Origin: CBDUXT01 sp965371245
GTDB lineage: Bacteria; Planctomycetota; Phycisphaerae; UBA1845
DNA: 64,000 nucleotides
Direction of reading: 5' to 3'
Assembly (NCBI GenBank): GCA_965371245.1
Contig: CBDUXT010000020.1
Location: 1-64,000 of the forward strand
Below, one piece after another: positions 44,627 through 54,940 of the stretch. The notes under the pieces were generated by a model. It ran no database searches. It was not told where the DNA came from and saw nothing but the letters and a program-made list of their open reading frames with translations. Made by a program: the position numbers and the translations under genes. Position 1 is the stretch's first letter. Each line of letters opens with the position of its first letter.

Positions 44627-45135
44627 TAAAAGACTGTGAGAATCAGGTTGGGCTCGGTGTGCTTGCCCTCGAAGAGCCCGATGGTCGAGTTGGCAAACTT
44701 CACGACGATGTCCTCGCTTTCATCGAGCCACTCGTTGACCTGGTTGTTCAAGTACTCGACGGCCCCCTCGCTCAGGCGGCAGTGGAACACCCGGCACCGC
44801 GTGCCCCCGATGCTGTCGGGGCGAAGCGCGCGTTTGAACTTGGTGTCGTCCCAAGCACGGGCCTTGCCGAGGGTCGCCGCGGTTGCCCCATGAATCTGGC
44901 TGCTGGACATCGCGACCTTGGTTTCGGGTGCGTCGTCGAATCCTTCGAGTTCGATCGGCGCGAAGTCCTCCTCGCCGCCGCCGCCCGCGGCGGCGTCGTG
45001 GTCCCGCTCGTAATCGGCTGCGCAGTGCGAGCAGAGCAGCTTGCCGCCTTCGTATCGCGCGATACCGGAATCCAGGTGCTCGGGGTAGATGCTCGCGCCG
45101 CAACCTTCGCAGCTCGAAAGGTGATCTGAGGTCAT
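44623..45135 (-). CDS. Hypothetical zinc-ribbon protein (170 aa)
   Basis: The N-terminus is a treble-clef-like cysteine pair motif: CEGCGASIYPEHL and then LLCSHCAADY. An acidic Gly-rich linker leads to a conserved-looking C-terminal domain of about 85 residues (GGTRCRVFHCRLSEGAVEYL to EPNLILTVFY). It probably regulates or binds something in the cytoplasm; no family recognised. Its stop codon overlaps the mutY stop on the other strand. Confidence 0.65.
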   Translation of the reverse strand: MTSDHLSSCEGCGASIYPEHLDSGIARYEGGKLLCSHCAADYERDHDAAAGGGGEEDFAPIELEGFDDAPETKVAMSSSQIHGATAATLGKARAWDDTKFKRALRPDSIGGTRCRVFHCRLSEGAVEYLNNQVNEWLDESEDIVVKFANSTIGLFEGKHTEPNLILTVFY

Positions 45136-45191
45136 GCCATAGGCTCCTGAAAGGATAAGCCCGCGATTCTAACGACGTAGATCAATCACCG

Positions 45192-45899
45192 TCAACGTGT
45201 CGCTTCCTGCAGCTCTCGCAAAATGGCGACGCCCGCGGACGTTCCAAGCCGATCCGCCCCCGCCTCCACCATCGCCAGCGCGTGACTGGCCGTGCGGATG
45301 CCACCGGCCGCCTTCACCCGAATCGGGGACGCCGTTCGTTTTAGCAGGCGAACGTGTTCCACCGTCGCACCCCCGGCGGGGTGGAACCCGGTCGATGTCT
45401 TCACGAAATCCGCCTCGCCCTCCGCACAACATCGACAGCCGAGGATGATCTGCTCGGTGGTCAGGACGGCCGTCTCCAGGATGACCTTCAACACGCCTCC
45501 CGGCATACGATGCACCGCGCGTGCAACCGATTCGATGTCCTGACGAACGATCAACCGATCCCCAGCAAGCAGCGCGCCAAGGGCAACGACCATATCGATC
45601 TCCGCTGCTCCTTCGTCCAACGCCCGCCGGGCTTCATCCACCTTGATCGACGTGAGGTTCGCCCCAAGCGGAAAGCCCGCCACCGACACGACCTTGACCC
45701 TGCGACCCGATGGCGATTCACCGCCGAGGCCGTCCAACCGCTGTGCGGCCCGCCGTACATAGCACGGGTTCACGCAGACCGCGCCGAACCCCCATCGAAC
45801 GGCCTGGTCGCAAAGCCTGTCAATCCCGCCGGGGGTCGCGTCCGCTTTAAGGAGCGTGTGGTCGATCCGCTCCGCCAACGCAGCCGAGTTCATCGTCAT
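45192..45899 (-). CDS. deoC: Deoxyribose-phosphate aldolase
   Basis: Class I aldolase that splits 2-deoxyribose 5-phosphate to glyceraldehyde 3-phosphate and acetaldehyde. IDHTLLKADAT at the start, LKVILETAVL with the catalytic Lys, and FVKTSTGFHPAGGAT with the Schiff-base Lys are diagnostic. IRVKAAGGIRT follows. Length 235 aa. Its start overlaps the stop of the upstream gene (ATGA). Confidence 0.96.
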   Translation of the reverse strand: MTMNSAALAERIDHTLLKADATPGGIDRLCDQAVRWGFGAVCVNPCYVRRAAQRLDGLGGESPSGRRVKVVSVAGFPLGANLTSIKVDEARRALDEGAAEIDMVVALGALLAGDRLIVRQDIESVARAVHRMPGGVLKVILETAVLTTEQIILGCRCCAEGEADFVKTSTGFHPAGGATVEHVRLLKRTASPIRVKAAGGIRTASHALAMVEAGADRLGTSAGVAILRELQEATR

Positions 45900-47179
45900 G
45901 ATTGCGCGTCCACGAGTGGGAACCTGGAAATCAGTCGAGCGACGCCGTCATCCTGCATGAGATAGGAAAGCGCGGAACGCTCGGCGAAAGCGCCTAGGAC
46001 GGGGACTCGAGTGGCCGCCCGATCGACCATCCCCAATGCATGGGCCACGCCATCGAAGACGACGGTCTCCCTCCCCTCCAGGGCGGACCAAAGCCGGGCC
46101 AGCCATCCGACCACCGCAACCGAAAGCCACAGGGCGGTCAGACCGTCGAACACGTCAAAGCCGTAATAGCCTTGACCGAACACCGCCCGGCCGGTGATGC
46201 GAGCGGCCACGTATCGTTCGAGAAGATCGTCAATGGACGCCGGATCGCGCGGCGCCGATCGGACCGCTTCGACGGACGCGAACGTGACACACTCGGCCAA
46301 ACCGGGAATCTTCGGGACGGTGCCCTTGCCCGACCGGAATCGCCAGGCCATGACAACCTGTTGGCATCGCTTGCGGAGCTTGGCGATGCATCCAGATCGA
46401 ATCTCGCAGAGCGACAGGTGCTGGGTGTGCGCGAAGACGGACTGCCTAAGCAGCGCGGCCTGTCGCCGGCTGGGGGCGGCGGGAGGGACCGTACATTCGA
46501 CCGGAAGCGAGCCGAACAGGACATCCAGAAGCTCACGCAGGCGCGGTCCGCGAACCTTCGCAAGCTTCGCGCCGGACAGCGTCGCCGAAACCCGAGCCGC
46601 CCCGACCAAACGCTCGGTCAGCGGCCGCTCTGTGTTGTTCATCCAGCGGAGATACGCCTTGGTAATGGCATCGATCTCGTCGGGTGTGGCAGGCGGTCCC
46701 GGCGACAGAAGCGCGCCATCGCCCGGGCTCGTCGCTTGCCGCGGCAGCAGATCGGACAGGGTTGAAATCCACGCGCGGTGCCGGTCGAGAGGCTCGCCTT
46801 TTGAGGCAACCGCGCTGGGGCAATCGAAACGCAGCGTTGCCTGCCAGGCCCCTTCGACGGCTCGCACGGAGAATGGAAACAGGCGGCAGGCCAGCGGTTT
46901 CGCCTTCTCCCCGTGGGCACTGTGGATCCGGCAGCGGTCCTGGTCATCGAGGAACACGCAGGCACCATCCGGGCGTTTGTTGAGCACCCAGCCGCCCCCG
47001 ACGCGAACCAACGGCGCGTCGCCGAGTGCCTCCGTCGAGCCCAACCGTTCGATCTCCTGCCGCTCGTGCTCGAAGACGTGCACGACCAGCGTGCGGCAGC
47101 AGTCGCCGCAGGAGTGACACGACCAGCGCTGCGTCGCCACCTTAGGCATGAGGACCCGAAGAGATTGTGAAGCGCTCAT
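45896..47179 (-). CDS. YkgJ-family cysteine-cluster protein
   Basis: Protein of 427 aa with the zinc/iron-chelating cluster of the YkgJ group near the N-terminus: CHSCGDCCRTLVV, then ACVFLDDQDRCRIH and LACRLFPFSV. The cluster's molecular role is not established. The C-terminal 250 residues are helical and unfamiliar. ATG 47147, 32 bases in from the first start, is also possible. It overlaps deoC and is probably co-transcribed with it. Confidence 0.85.
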   Translation of the reverse strand: MSASQSLRVLMPKVATQRWSCHSCGDCCRTLVVHVFEHERQEIERLGSTEALGDAPLVRVGGGWVLNKRPDGACVFLDDQDRCRIHSAHGEKAKPLACRLFPFSVRAVEGAWQATLRFDCPSAVASKGEPLDRHRAWISTLSDLLPRQATSPGDGALLSPGPPATPDEIDAITKAYLRWMNNTERPLTERLVGAARVSATLSGAKLAKVRGPRLRELLDVLFGSLPVECTVPPAAPSRRQAALLRQSVFAHTQHLSLCEIRSGCIAKLRKRCQQVVMAWRFRSGKGTVPKIPGLAECVTFASVEAVRSAPRDPASIDDLLERYVAARITGRAVFGQGYYGFDVFDGLTALWLSVAVVGWLARLWSALEGRETVVFDGVAHALGMVDRAATRVPVLGAFAERSALSYLMQDDGVARLISRFPLVDAQS

Positions 47180-47264
47180 CGCCCGATTGTGGAAGGATCG
47201 CGGCCAGGACGCAACGATGACGCCATCAGAACATGCGATACTAATGCGGCGTTACGCGTAGACT

Positions 47265-47484
47265 TGCTGGTTGGGTGGCCCATGGCTTTAGGGGCTGTCG
47301 ATTTAGTCCGTTTACATCCTCACGAAACGGCTGTCAGGAATCAAAACCATAGTATTGACCATCGATCATGCCGTTTCCGGCGCTCGACTTCGATTAAATC
47401 GACAGGCCCTTTAGCCGTGGGGGACGCGAATCGGGAGACCATTCGAGTCCCCCACCTCTGAAGAGGTGGGCCACCCACCGAGCA
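47265..47484. mobile_element. Palindromic MITE-like element
   Basis: A non-coding unit of about 220 bases with imperfect outer inverted repeats (TGCTGGTTGGGTGGCCCA at 47265-47282 and TGGGCCACCCACCGAGCA at 47467-47484) and inner ones (GGGGCTGTCGATTTA at 47291-47305 and TAAATCGACAGGCCC at 47395-47409). The centre is less GC-rich than its surroundings. There is no open frame of note and no transposase here. It fills most of the 489-base gap upstream of the YkgJ gene. Confidence 0.65.
47451..47470. other. Perfect short hairpin
   Basis: CCCACCTC-TGAA-GAGGTGGG: an 8-base stem with a 4-base loop inside the MITE-like element. No T-run follows, so it is not a standard terminator. Confidence 0.75.
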
Positions 47485-47552
47485 GGATCCGCAGATTCGA
47501 GGTTGCCCGTAAGACAGGCTGGTTATGAGCAAGTGGTCGTTGGCCGGCTGAA

Positions 47553-47626
47553 CGACTGCGGCGCCAGCCTGCGGACGCGGCAACCAAACCGAGCCGTGTC
47601 ACCGGGCTGGCGCCCGGTGCTCTGAA
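47553..47626. repeat. Repeat family C, copy 5
   Basis: GGCGCCAGCCTGCGGACGCG through CACCGGGCTGGCGCCCGGTG to CTCTGAA, clearly the 1486 family with a diverged middle. It is 43 bases from the stop of the 201-aa gene. Confidence 0.8.
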
Positions 47627-47668
47627 AACTGCGTGATGCCGATTCCGCCGCGCACCCGCGATTATACG

Positions 47669-48274
47669 TCACCGCTGCACGGGTTCCCCAACCGAGCGCA
47701 GCACTTCGTCGGCCGATCGATCTTCGAAGCTGATCTTCGCCCGCAGGCGGCACGACGCGATCCGGACGCCCTCCGCCGCGGCAAGCTGTGCGTGGATTCG
47801 GGTGCCAAAGAGAACGCGATCGCCAACTCGGTCGGTATGCTCCGACAACCATCGGTTCATGAATGTCGTCGAGGCAAGCGGGTAGCTTAGCGCCGTCAGG
47901 TCGGGCGGATCGAAGTCGTAGAGCCGGGCGAGTTGCAAATCGACGGGGCAAGGAGCCGGGTACTCGTCCGCCGCTGCGGTCAACGCCTCGTAGTCCGCCT
48001 TGGCGCTCGCGCCGTCGGCGCGCAGGAAGCAGACGGCCTCCTTGCCGGTCAGAACCCCACTGCTGGCGACGCGTAGCTCGACGGTTCCGTCCTCGGCGCC
48101 CCGGTAAATCTCGTACGTCGTTCCACCGGCGTGCAGCGGGGACGCGCGCAGCACTTCGATCTCCGCGGCCGTATAGCCCACGGCCACATGGGTTCCGAAG
48201 TCGTAAACAAACAGCCCGGTGTACCGCGGCGGATCACACAGAGGCGGCAACGGGGGCAGTGGTCGAGATGTCAT
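47669..48274 (-). CDS. Hypothetical protein (201 aa)
   Basis: No family recognised. The protein is soluble, with a Pro-rich start and conserved-looking blocks such as GLFVYDFGTHVAVGYTAAEI, YEIYRGAEDGTVELRV and FMNRWLSEHTDRVG. Codon use is like that of its neighbours and the frame is uninterrupted, so it is probably a real gene. It lies downstream of tyrS on the same strand, with a family A repeat (48308-48341) between them. Confidence 0.6.
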   Translation of the reverse strand: MTSRPLPPLPPLCDPPRYTGLFVYDFGTHVAVGYTAAEIEVLRASPLHAGGTTYEIYRGAEDGTVELRVASSGVLTGKEAVCFLRADGASAKADYEALTAAADEYPAPCPVDLQLARLYDFDPPDLTALSYPLASTTFMNRWLSEHTDRVGDRVLFGTRIHAQLAAAEGVRIASCRLRAKISFEDRSADEVLRSVGEPVQR

Positions 48275-48307
48275 GGTGATGTCAGAGCAGAGTCATTTCA
48301 TTGTGCC

Positions 48308-48341
48308 GAGCCGCGGGCTTTAGCCCGCGCGGACTCCCGGG
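48308..48341. repeat. Repeat family A copy
   Basis: GAGCCGCGGGCTTTAGCCCG followed by CGCGGACTCCCGGG. It is the same orientation and sequence as 26399-26437. Confidence 0.85.
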
Positions 48342-48393
48342 TATGAACGTATTCTCGGCATTCATGGAACGGCCCACGGAACCGGACTGCGCA

Positions 48394-49596
48394 TTAGCCG
48401 AGGCGAAGACGGACGAAGCGGCGCTTGCCGCGCTGCAGCACGTCACCGTTGCTGACCGCCAGGGGTGCGAGCGCGTCCTCGACGACCCGGCCGTTTAGGC
48501 GAATGCCGCCGCCCGCCACCGTTCGCCGGGCTTCGCCGCGCGATTTCTCGAATCCGCAGAGGGTTAGCAGATCGATCGGAACAATCGCCCCGTCTCTTAC
48601 GCTTTGGCACGGGACGAGAAACTCCGGGATCTCATCGGGCAGCCCGCCGGCGCTATGGACGCGCAGGAACTCCTCGGCCGCGGCGTCGGCGGCGGCTGCA
48701 GAGTGGTAGCAAGTGATGATCGTCTTGGCCAGTTTCTCTTTCGCGTCACGCGCTTTGCACCGCGCCGGATCGACCAGCGAATCGATCTCCGCCGGCGGGA
48801 AGTCGGTCAGAAGCTCAAAGTAAGATCGCATCAGGTCGTCCGAGATCCGCATGATCTTCCCGAACATCTCGCCGGGTTCGTCCGTGATGGCCACGTAGTT
48901 GCCCAGCGACTTGCTCATCTTTTCCTTGCCGTCGGTACCGACAAGCAAGGGCAGGACCATCACGATTTGCGGCGGCTGACCGGCGCTTCGCTGCAGGTCT
49001 CTCCCGCAGAGGTTGTTGAACGTCTGGTCCGTGCCGCCGAGTTCAACGTCGGCTTCCACGGCCACGCTGTCGCGCGCCTGCATCAGCGGATAGAGCAGCT
49101 CGTGCAAGTAGATCTCCTTGCCCTCGGCCTGGCGCTTGGCGAAGGTGTCGCGCTCCAGCATCCGCGCGACCGTCATGCTGCTCATCAGCTTCACCACGTC
49201 GGTCGCGGTCATCGGCGTCAACCATTCGCTGTTCCGGCGAATCTCCAGCTTGTCGTCCGACATGTCCAGCACCTTGCCCGCCTGTCGCAAGTAGGTCTGG
49301 GCGTTGGTCTCGACCTCGTCTTCCGTTAACGCGGGGCGCGTCTTGGACCGACCCGTCGGGTCACCGATCATGGCCGTGAAGGCGCCGATGATCAGCACGG
49401 CCTTGTGCCCCAGGTCCTGGAACTGCCGGAGTTTGCGCAGGACGACCGTGTGACCCAGCGTCAGGTCCGGCGCGGTGGGGTCCAGCCCCAGCTTGACGCG
49501 CAGCGGCCGCCCGGCGGCGAGCCGCTCGGCCAACTCGGCCGGCGTGAAGACGCCGTCGCACCCGCGAACAAGCGTTTCCAGTTGGCCTTTGCTCAT
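48394..49596 (-). CDS. tyrS: Tyrosyl-tRNA synthetase
   Basis: Charges tRNA-Tyr. Class I synthetase with VKLGLDPTAPDLTLGHTVVL (HIGH-type motif), GDPTGRSKTRP, and the KMSKS loop in KEKMSKSLGNYV. The C-terminal S4-like RNA-binding domain is about 60 residues (SRGEARRTVAGGGIRLNG). Length 400 aa; the domain layout matches the TyrZ-like subgroup. Confidence 0.96.
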   Translation of the reverse strand: MSKGQLETLVRGCDGVFTPAELAERLAAGRPLRVKLGLDPTAPDLTLGHTVVLRKLRQFQDLGHKAVLIIGAFTAMIGDPTGRSKTRPALTEDEVETNAQTYLRQAGKVLDMSDDKLEIRRNSEWLTPMTATDVVKLMSSMTVARMLERDTFAKRQAEGKEIYLHELLYPLMQARDSVAVEADVELGGTDQTFNNLCGRDLQRSAGQPPQIVMVLPLLVGTDGKEKMSKSLGNYVAITDEPGEMFGKIMRISDDLMRSYFELLTDFPPAEIDSLVDPARCKARDAKEKLAKTIITCYHSAAAADAAAEEFLRVHSAGGLPDEIPEFLVPCQSVRDGAIVPIDLLTLCGFEKSRGEARRTVAGGGIRLNGRVVEDALAPLAVSNGDVLQRGKRRFVRLRLG

Positions 49597-49700
49597 GATC
49601 GGCTCATGTCACTGTTTCAGGCTGCTTCTCACTTCGTGCGATGAATCGGCACGACCGGGCGTGCGACGGTTTTTTCAAATCCGTGCCCGTAAGGAAGCGG

Positions 49701-49828
49701 CGGGTGGCATGCCCAAGCCGGAGGCGCGGGCATGTGTCGGCGAACCTAGCACATGGCCGCGCTGCGCTTGCCCATGCCACCCAACGACCGCAGTCGCGAA
49801 TAGTCGAGCCACCTTTCTGGAAACGGCG

Positions 49829-49829
<1 letters not shown>
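49701..49829. repeat. Repeat family D, ending on the ahcY stop codon
   Basis: Starts GGTGGCATGCCC, includes GGCCGCGCTGCGCTTGCCCA and ends CTGGAAACGGCGC. The last C is the G of the ahcY TAG stop on the other strand. The copy at 59146-59304 has the same relation to its neighbouring gene. The rest of the gap (49597-49700) shows no gene. Confidence 0.8.
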
Positions 49830-51256
<1,427 letters not shown>

Positions 51257-51385
51257 CTCGTCATCCTTTCGATTGAACCGCCGGTGCGAAGCGCCGGTCG
51301 GGGCGTCGTACGAATCTCTATTCCTGGCCACGGACCTGCGACGATCCTACGGTCATCGACCCACGGCACAAACCAAAAACTGCCT

Positions 51386-52357
51386 CTATCGGCGTTTTGG
51401 TATCTCGCTATTCGGCGGCGCCACCTTTTTTCCGGTGACGACAAACAGTTCCGGCGCATCGCGAGCCCGCTCCACGGTCGTAAGCGGAACCGGTCGTACC
51501 GCGGCAAACCCAACCGAGCCGAGGTGATCGATCAGTTCCTCGGGGTCAAACCCCCACCAGCGATCCTGCATGCGCTCGCGGAACGCCTCGCCCCGGTGCG
51601 ACATCTGTTCAACGATCAGGATGCGCCCCCCGGGGCGCACGACACGGCTCAACTCCGCCAGGGCGTCCCTAGGCGCCGGGACGTGGTGAAGCACCAGCGA
51701 CGCAATCGCCAAGTCCACCGAGGCGTCAGACACCGGCAGCACGGCGAGGTCACCGCCCCGTAAGTCAACGTTGTCCAGCCCGTGAAACTCCACGCGGTGC
51801 CGGGCCGCATCCAGCATGCGAGCCACCGGATCCACTCCTATGACGCGCTCGAAATGACGGGCCAGGACCGGCAGCAGGTAACCCGTGCCGGTGCCGATGT
51901 CGGCGACGACCCATTCCTGCGGCAGAAGCGAGAGAAACGCTTCCAGATGAAACTGCGTCCCGAAGCTTTCCTCGCGAAGCGCGTCCCACTGCCGACCGAC
52001 GCGATCGAAAAAGCGAACGCTCATCTGGCCGCGAGCGCGGATCACCCCGTCGAGACGCGCCCGGACCGATACGGGAAGCGGCTGTTCCTTGAGCCACTCC
52101 AGCAGGCGCGCCGACAGATCGCTTCCGCTCCCACCGTCCGAGGTCTGGTGGACGGAGTAGAGCACGGTGTTCCCGTCGCGCCGATCTCGGATCAACCCGG
52201 CTTCGCGAAGCACGCGCAGGTGCCGCGACACCGTCGACTGCGGTTGGCTGAGCACCTCGACAAGCTCCGAGACGTTGAGCTCGTGAGCGTGCAGCACCGT
52301 CAGTACGCCCCGTCTGGTGCCGTCGGCCACAGCTTTGAGAACGACCTCGGCGTCCAT
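51386..52357 (-). CDS. ArsR-type HTH fused to SAM-dependent methyltransferase domain
   Basis: Two-domain regulator of 323 aa. Residues 1-90 are an ArsR winged helix (VSELVEVLSQPQSTVSRHLR). Residues about 140-300 are a class I methyltransferase-like domain (VVADIGTGTGYLLPVLARHF, GVDPVARMLDAAR). Regulators of this build, such as the SahR group, sit beside methionine-cycle genes and respond to SAM or SAH; with ahcY next in line this is the likely role. No metal-binding Cys pair is seen. Its promoter carries a 24-base palindrome (52388-52411). Confidence 0.9.
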   Translation of the reverse strand: MDAEVVLKAVADGTRRGVLTVLHAHELNVSELVEVLSQPQSTVSRHLRVLREAGLIRDRRDGNTVLYSVHQTSDGGSGSDLSARLLEWLKEQPLPVSVRARLDGVIRARGQMSVRFFDRVGRQWDALREESFGTQFHLEAFLSLLPQEWVVADIGTGTGYLLPVLARHFERVIGVDPVARMLDAARHRVEFHGLDNVDLRGGDLAVLPVSDASVDLAIASLVLHHVPAPRDALAELSRVVRPGGRILIVEQMSHRGEAFRERMQDRWWGFDPEELIDHLGSVGFAAVRPVPLTTVERARDAPELFVVTGKKVAPPNSEIPKRR

Positions 52358-52387
52358 CAGCGTCGGTATCCTACATACGCCATGAAA

Positions 52388-52411
52388 ATCCGTTCATCCG
52401 GATCATAGGAT
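52388..52411. promoter_or_regulatory. Probable operator of the ArsR-methyltransferase/ahcY operon
   Basis: ATCC-N4-ATCC-GGAT-N4-GGAT: a symmetrical 24-base site with four copies of one 4-base word. It overlaps the -10 box and sits 31 bases before the regulator's start, so autorepression is likely. Confidence 0.7.
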
Positions 52412-52429
52412 ATATTGTCCTGCTGTCAA
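52402..52429 (-). promoter_or_regulatory. Promoter of the ArsR-methyltransferase/ahcY operon
   Basis: Minus strand TTGACA (52429-52424, perfect), 16-base spacer, TATGAT (52407-52402, five of six). The -10 lies inside the palindrome. Confidence 0.75.
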
Positions 52430-52572
52430 CCCGTTTCCAGCCGATAATTCTTGTGCCATTGGGCGCCTCGAGGTTTTCTTTGACCCTGGACAGTCGCGCG
52501 GCGATGATTTGGGTAGGATTGCCCGCATGGACACCCGTCCGATAAGCGGGCAGAAAGTGAGGAACTCTCGTC

Positions 52573-53223
52573 GTGTCCGGGCGTCCAATTCAACGGAGCG
52601 AGGCATCGCCTGAGCGCGGTTCTCGTCCGATCCTCCTGGAGGACGTCAAGCTCATCGACCGTATCAACGCCGGCGAGACGGATGCCTATGGAGTGCTGGT
52701 GCATAAGTACCAGGACCGCGTGTTTAACACGTGCTGGCGGATCTGCGGGCATCTCGAGGACGCCCGTGACCTCACCCAGGATGCGTTTCTCAAGGCGTTT
52801 GAGCGTCTCAAGGACTTTCGTCAGCAGAGCGGTTTTTACACCTGGGTGTTCCGCATCGCGGTCAACCTGGCGCTCACGCATCGACGAACGGCCGCTCGAC
52901 GGCGAACGGTTTCGCTTGACGACGCCTTCGGGGCGGCGGGGACGCAGGCGGAGGCACTCGCGCATCGTGTGGCCGGCGGCGTCGGGGACGATCCCGCCCG
53001 GGCGGTCGGCGAGGCCGAGATGCACCTGATCGCGGCCAAGGCGCTGATGGCGCTGGACGACGATGCTCGCGCGGTCGTCGTGCTTCGTGACATCGAGGGG
53101 TTTGGCTACGATGAGATCGCTAAGATTCTGGAAATACCCCGCGGCACGGTGAAGTCTCGGCTTCATCGGGCACGGTTGGCTCTTTGTCAGGCCGTTCGAC
53201 CATCGGCGGCGCGTGACACATAG
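52573..53223 (+). CDS. ECF sigma factor (RpoE-like)
   Basis: Region 2: ETDAYGVLVHKYQDRVFNTC and ARDLTQDAFLKAFERL; region 4: LDDDARAVVVLRDIEGFGYDEI and IPRGTVKSRLHRARLAL. GTG 52573 follows GAGGAA at good spacing. It is 216 aa, with an inserted Ala/Gly-rich linker between regions 2 and 4. The anti-sigma gene begins 14 bases after its stop. A weak promoter, TTGACC-N17-GATGAT, lies at 52480-52508. Confidence 0.94.
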   Translation: MSGRPIQRSEASPERGSRPILLEDVKLIDRINAGETDAYGVLVHKYQDRVFNTCWRICGHLEDARDLTQDAFLKAFERLKDFRQQSGFYTWVFRIAVNLALTHRRTAARRRTVSLDDAFGAAGTQAEALAHRVAGGVGDDPARAVGEAEMHLIAAKALMALDDDARAVVVLRDIEGFGYDEIAKILEIPRGTVKSRLHRARLALCQAVRPSAARDT

Positions 53224-53236
53224 GACCGTAAGGCTC

Positions 53237-54940
53237 ATGGGCGACATGGATCAAGACAAGCTCGGCGAATGGCTGTCTGCCTACCTCGACGGCGAGCTCG
53301 ACGCCGAAGAGCGTGCGCTCGTCGATCGCCTTCTGCGCGATGACGAAACCGCTCGCCATCTATATGACGAGCTGCGGCGAAGCGTCTCCTTGATCTCCTC
53401 GCTTCCGCGTCAACCGGCCCCACCTTCGATTGCCGAAGACGTTCAAGCCCACGCCGAACGGGCAACACTGTTGGGTGACACCGAGTTGTCATCTGTGGCT
53501 CCGCAGGCGGAACCTCGGTCGCGATCGCCGTTCCTGCGAATCCTGAGCATGGCGGCCATGGTGGGTCTGGTGGCCGTGGGCACCTGGTACGTATCGACGG
53601 AAGTCTCCGACCCGGTGGGCACTGGGCAGCAGGTGGCTATGGTGACGGAGAACCGCGCCCTGGCACCCGTCGAAAAAGAGGAGGCTAAGCGTGGCGCAGC
53701 CGCCGAGAAGACCGACGGGTCGGTCGTTGGTGACCTTGGACAGGATCTCGTCGCCGCGGCCGGCTTTGGGCAGAAGCTGCGAAACGGCATGGGCATCGAC
53801 GCGGTATTGACGCATCCGTTCGCCAATGAGGTCGTACACTTGCAGGTGGCGGTGGCCGGCGAGTCGAATCGGGACACCGTGACTGCGAAGCTGGTGGCTT
53901 ACCTTGAGGGTGGCCGCTCGATTGACCTTCGCGAAATCACGCTCGGAGCGGACAAGACCGCGCGTGGGGTCTCAAAGGGTGCCTACCACTACGAAGGCAA
54001 GGACGGGAAGAACTTTTCGAACGAGGGCGAGCGGCAGATTCTCATTCGGGCGACCCGCGAACAGCTCGACGGGCTACTCGATGAGCTGGCCCGCGCGACG
54101 GGCGACAGCGACCGAATCGCGTTGTCGGCGGGTCCCCTCTCTATGAAGGGTGTTGCGCGGTCGCGGGCGGCGCTGTATGGCCTTGAAGCGTCCCCACAGT
54201 TCGCATACACCACATCCGACGATGTCGGCTCAAGCGTTCCACAACGAACCGAGTTGGACGTCGCGCCCAGGCAAAACGAAGCCGTGCCACCCGGAGGCCT
54301 GCTCGAAGGGGTTCTCCGCGTCGCCGGTATCGATCCTGGGATGTTCCGCGACTTGGCCGCGGAGTCGGCCAAGCCCGCGGCGCCGGGAAGCTCAACAGCC
54401 TCGCCCGGCTCACCGACCGATGCGCTGGAGGTTCACCGAACCGTCGGGGCCAACCGTCCATCCACGAGCGCTGCTTCCGGCGAGCTTGCCTCGACGGCCG
54501 CTCCGTCCGGGGAGCGCTTCGCCGGCAGACAAGGGACCGCCTTGGCGCGCGAGTCGTTCCAACGTGGACGCGCGCAGCCCAAACGGGTCGTGTCCAGCAA
54601 GAGCAAGCGTCGCACTGATGCAGGTTCGAAGAAGGAGGCCGGCGCGTCCTGGCGCGACGAGACGTCGTCGTTGGTCGATCGCCGCATGGCGGTGCTCGAT
54701 CAGGCCCGGGGGTCCCGGGCGACACGAACCCGTCCCCGCGACGTCGGCGAGTCGCATATCGATCTGGCGGCACCGCTCTTGAAAGACTCGCCCACCATGC
54801 TCGATCGGCTTGAGGCCGCGCCGATCGACGAGTACATCATCCTGGTCGTTCGGGTTGTGCCGTTGCCTCAGGATTCGGGGCGCAAGCCGCCGCGAGCCAA
54901 CCCAAGAACCCAGCCGAAGCCGCGTGGGCCTGCCAAGTAA
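53237..54940 (+). CDS. Membrane anti-sigma factor without zinc ligands
   Basis: Predicted partner of the preceding ECF sigma factor. The N-terminal 60 residues have the anti-sigma helical fold (LGEWLSAYLDGELDAEERAL) but no His-Cys-Cys zinc set. One membrane helix (ILSMAAMVGLVAVGTWYV, about residues 105-122) precedes an external region of about 440 residues rich in Ser, Pro, Arg and Gly. The external part contains a structured section near residues 170-300. ATG 53237 follows TAAGG. The long outer region may sense surface stress. Confidence 0.8.
   Translation: MGDMDQDKLGEWLSAYLDGELDAEERALVDRLLRDDETARHLYDELRRSVSLISSLPRQPAPPSIAEDVQAHAERATLLGDTELSSVAPQAEPRSRSPFLRILSMAAMVGLVAVGTWYVSTEVSDPVGTGQQVAMVTENRALAPVEKEEAKRGAAAEKTDGSVVGDLGQDLVAAAGFGQKLRNGMGIDAVLTHPFANEVVHLQVAVAGESNRDTVTAKLVAYLEGGRSIDLREITLGADKTARGVSKGAYHYEGKDGKNFSNEGERQILIRATREQLDGLLDELARATGDSDRIALSAGPLSMKGVARSRAALYGLEASPQFAYTTSDDVGSSVPQRTELDVAPRQNEAVPPGGLLEGVLRVAGIDPGMFRDLAAESAKPAAPGSSTASPGSPTDALEVHRTVGANRPSTSAASGELASTAAPSGERFAGRQGTALARESFQRGRAQPKRVVSSKSKRRTDAGSKKEAGASWRDETSSLVDRRMAVLDQARGSRATRTRPRDVGESHIDLAAPLLKDSPTMLDRLEAAPIDEYIILVVRVVPLPQDSGRKPPRANPRTQPKPRGPAK

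Noticed and set aside
47189..47461. 90-codon frame upstream of the YkgJ gene
   Set aside because: It runs through the inverted repeats of the MITE-like element and has no ribosome site or protein-like composition.
1486..47626. CRISPR array made of the recurring GC-rich repeats
   Set aside because: Copies are kilobases apart, vary in length and are hairpin-forming; there are no regular spacers and no cas genes.
51257..51385. SAH riboswitch upstream of ahcY
   Set aside because: The gap holds a CCGG-rich hairpin, but the conserved SAH-riboswitch core is not recognisable; control by the ArsR-type regulator explains the context better.
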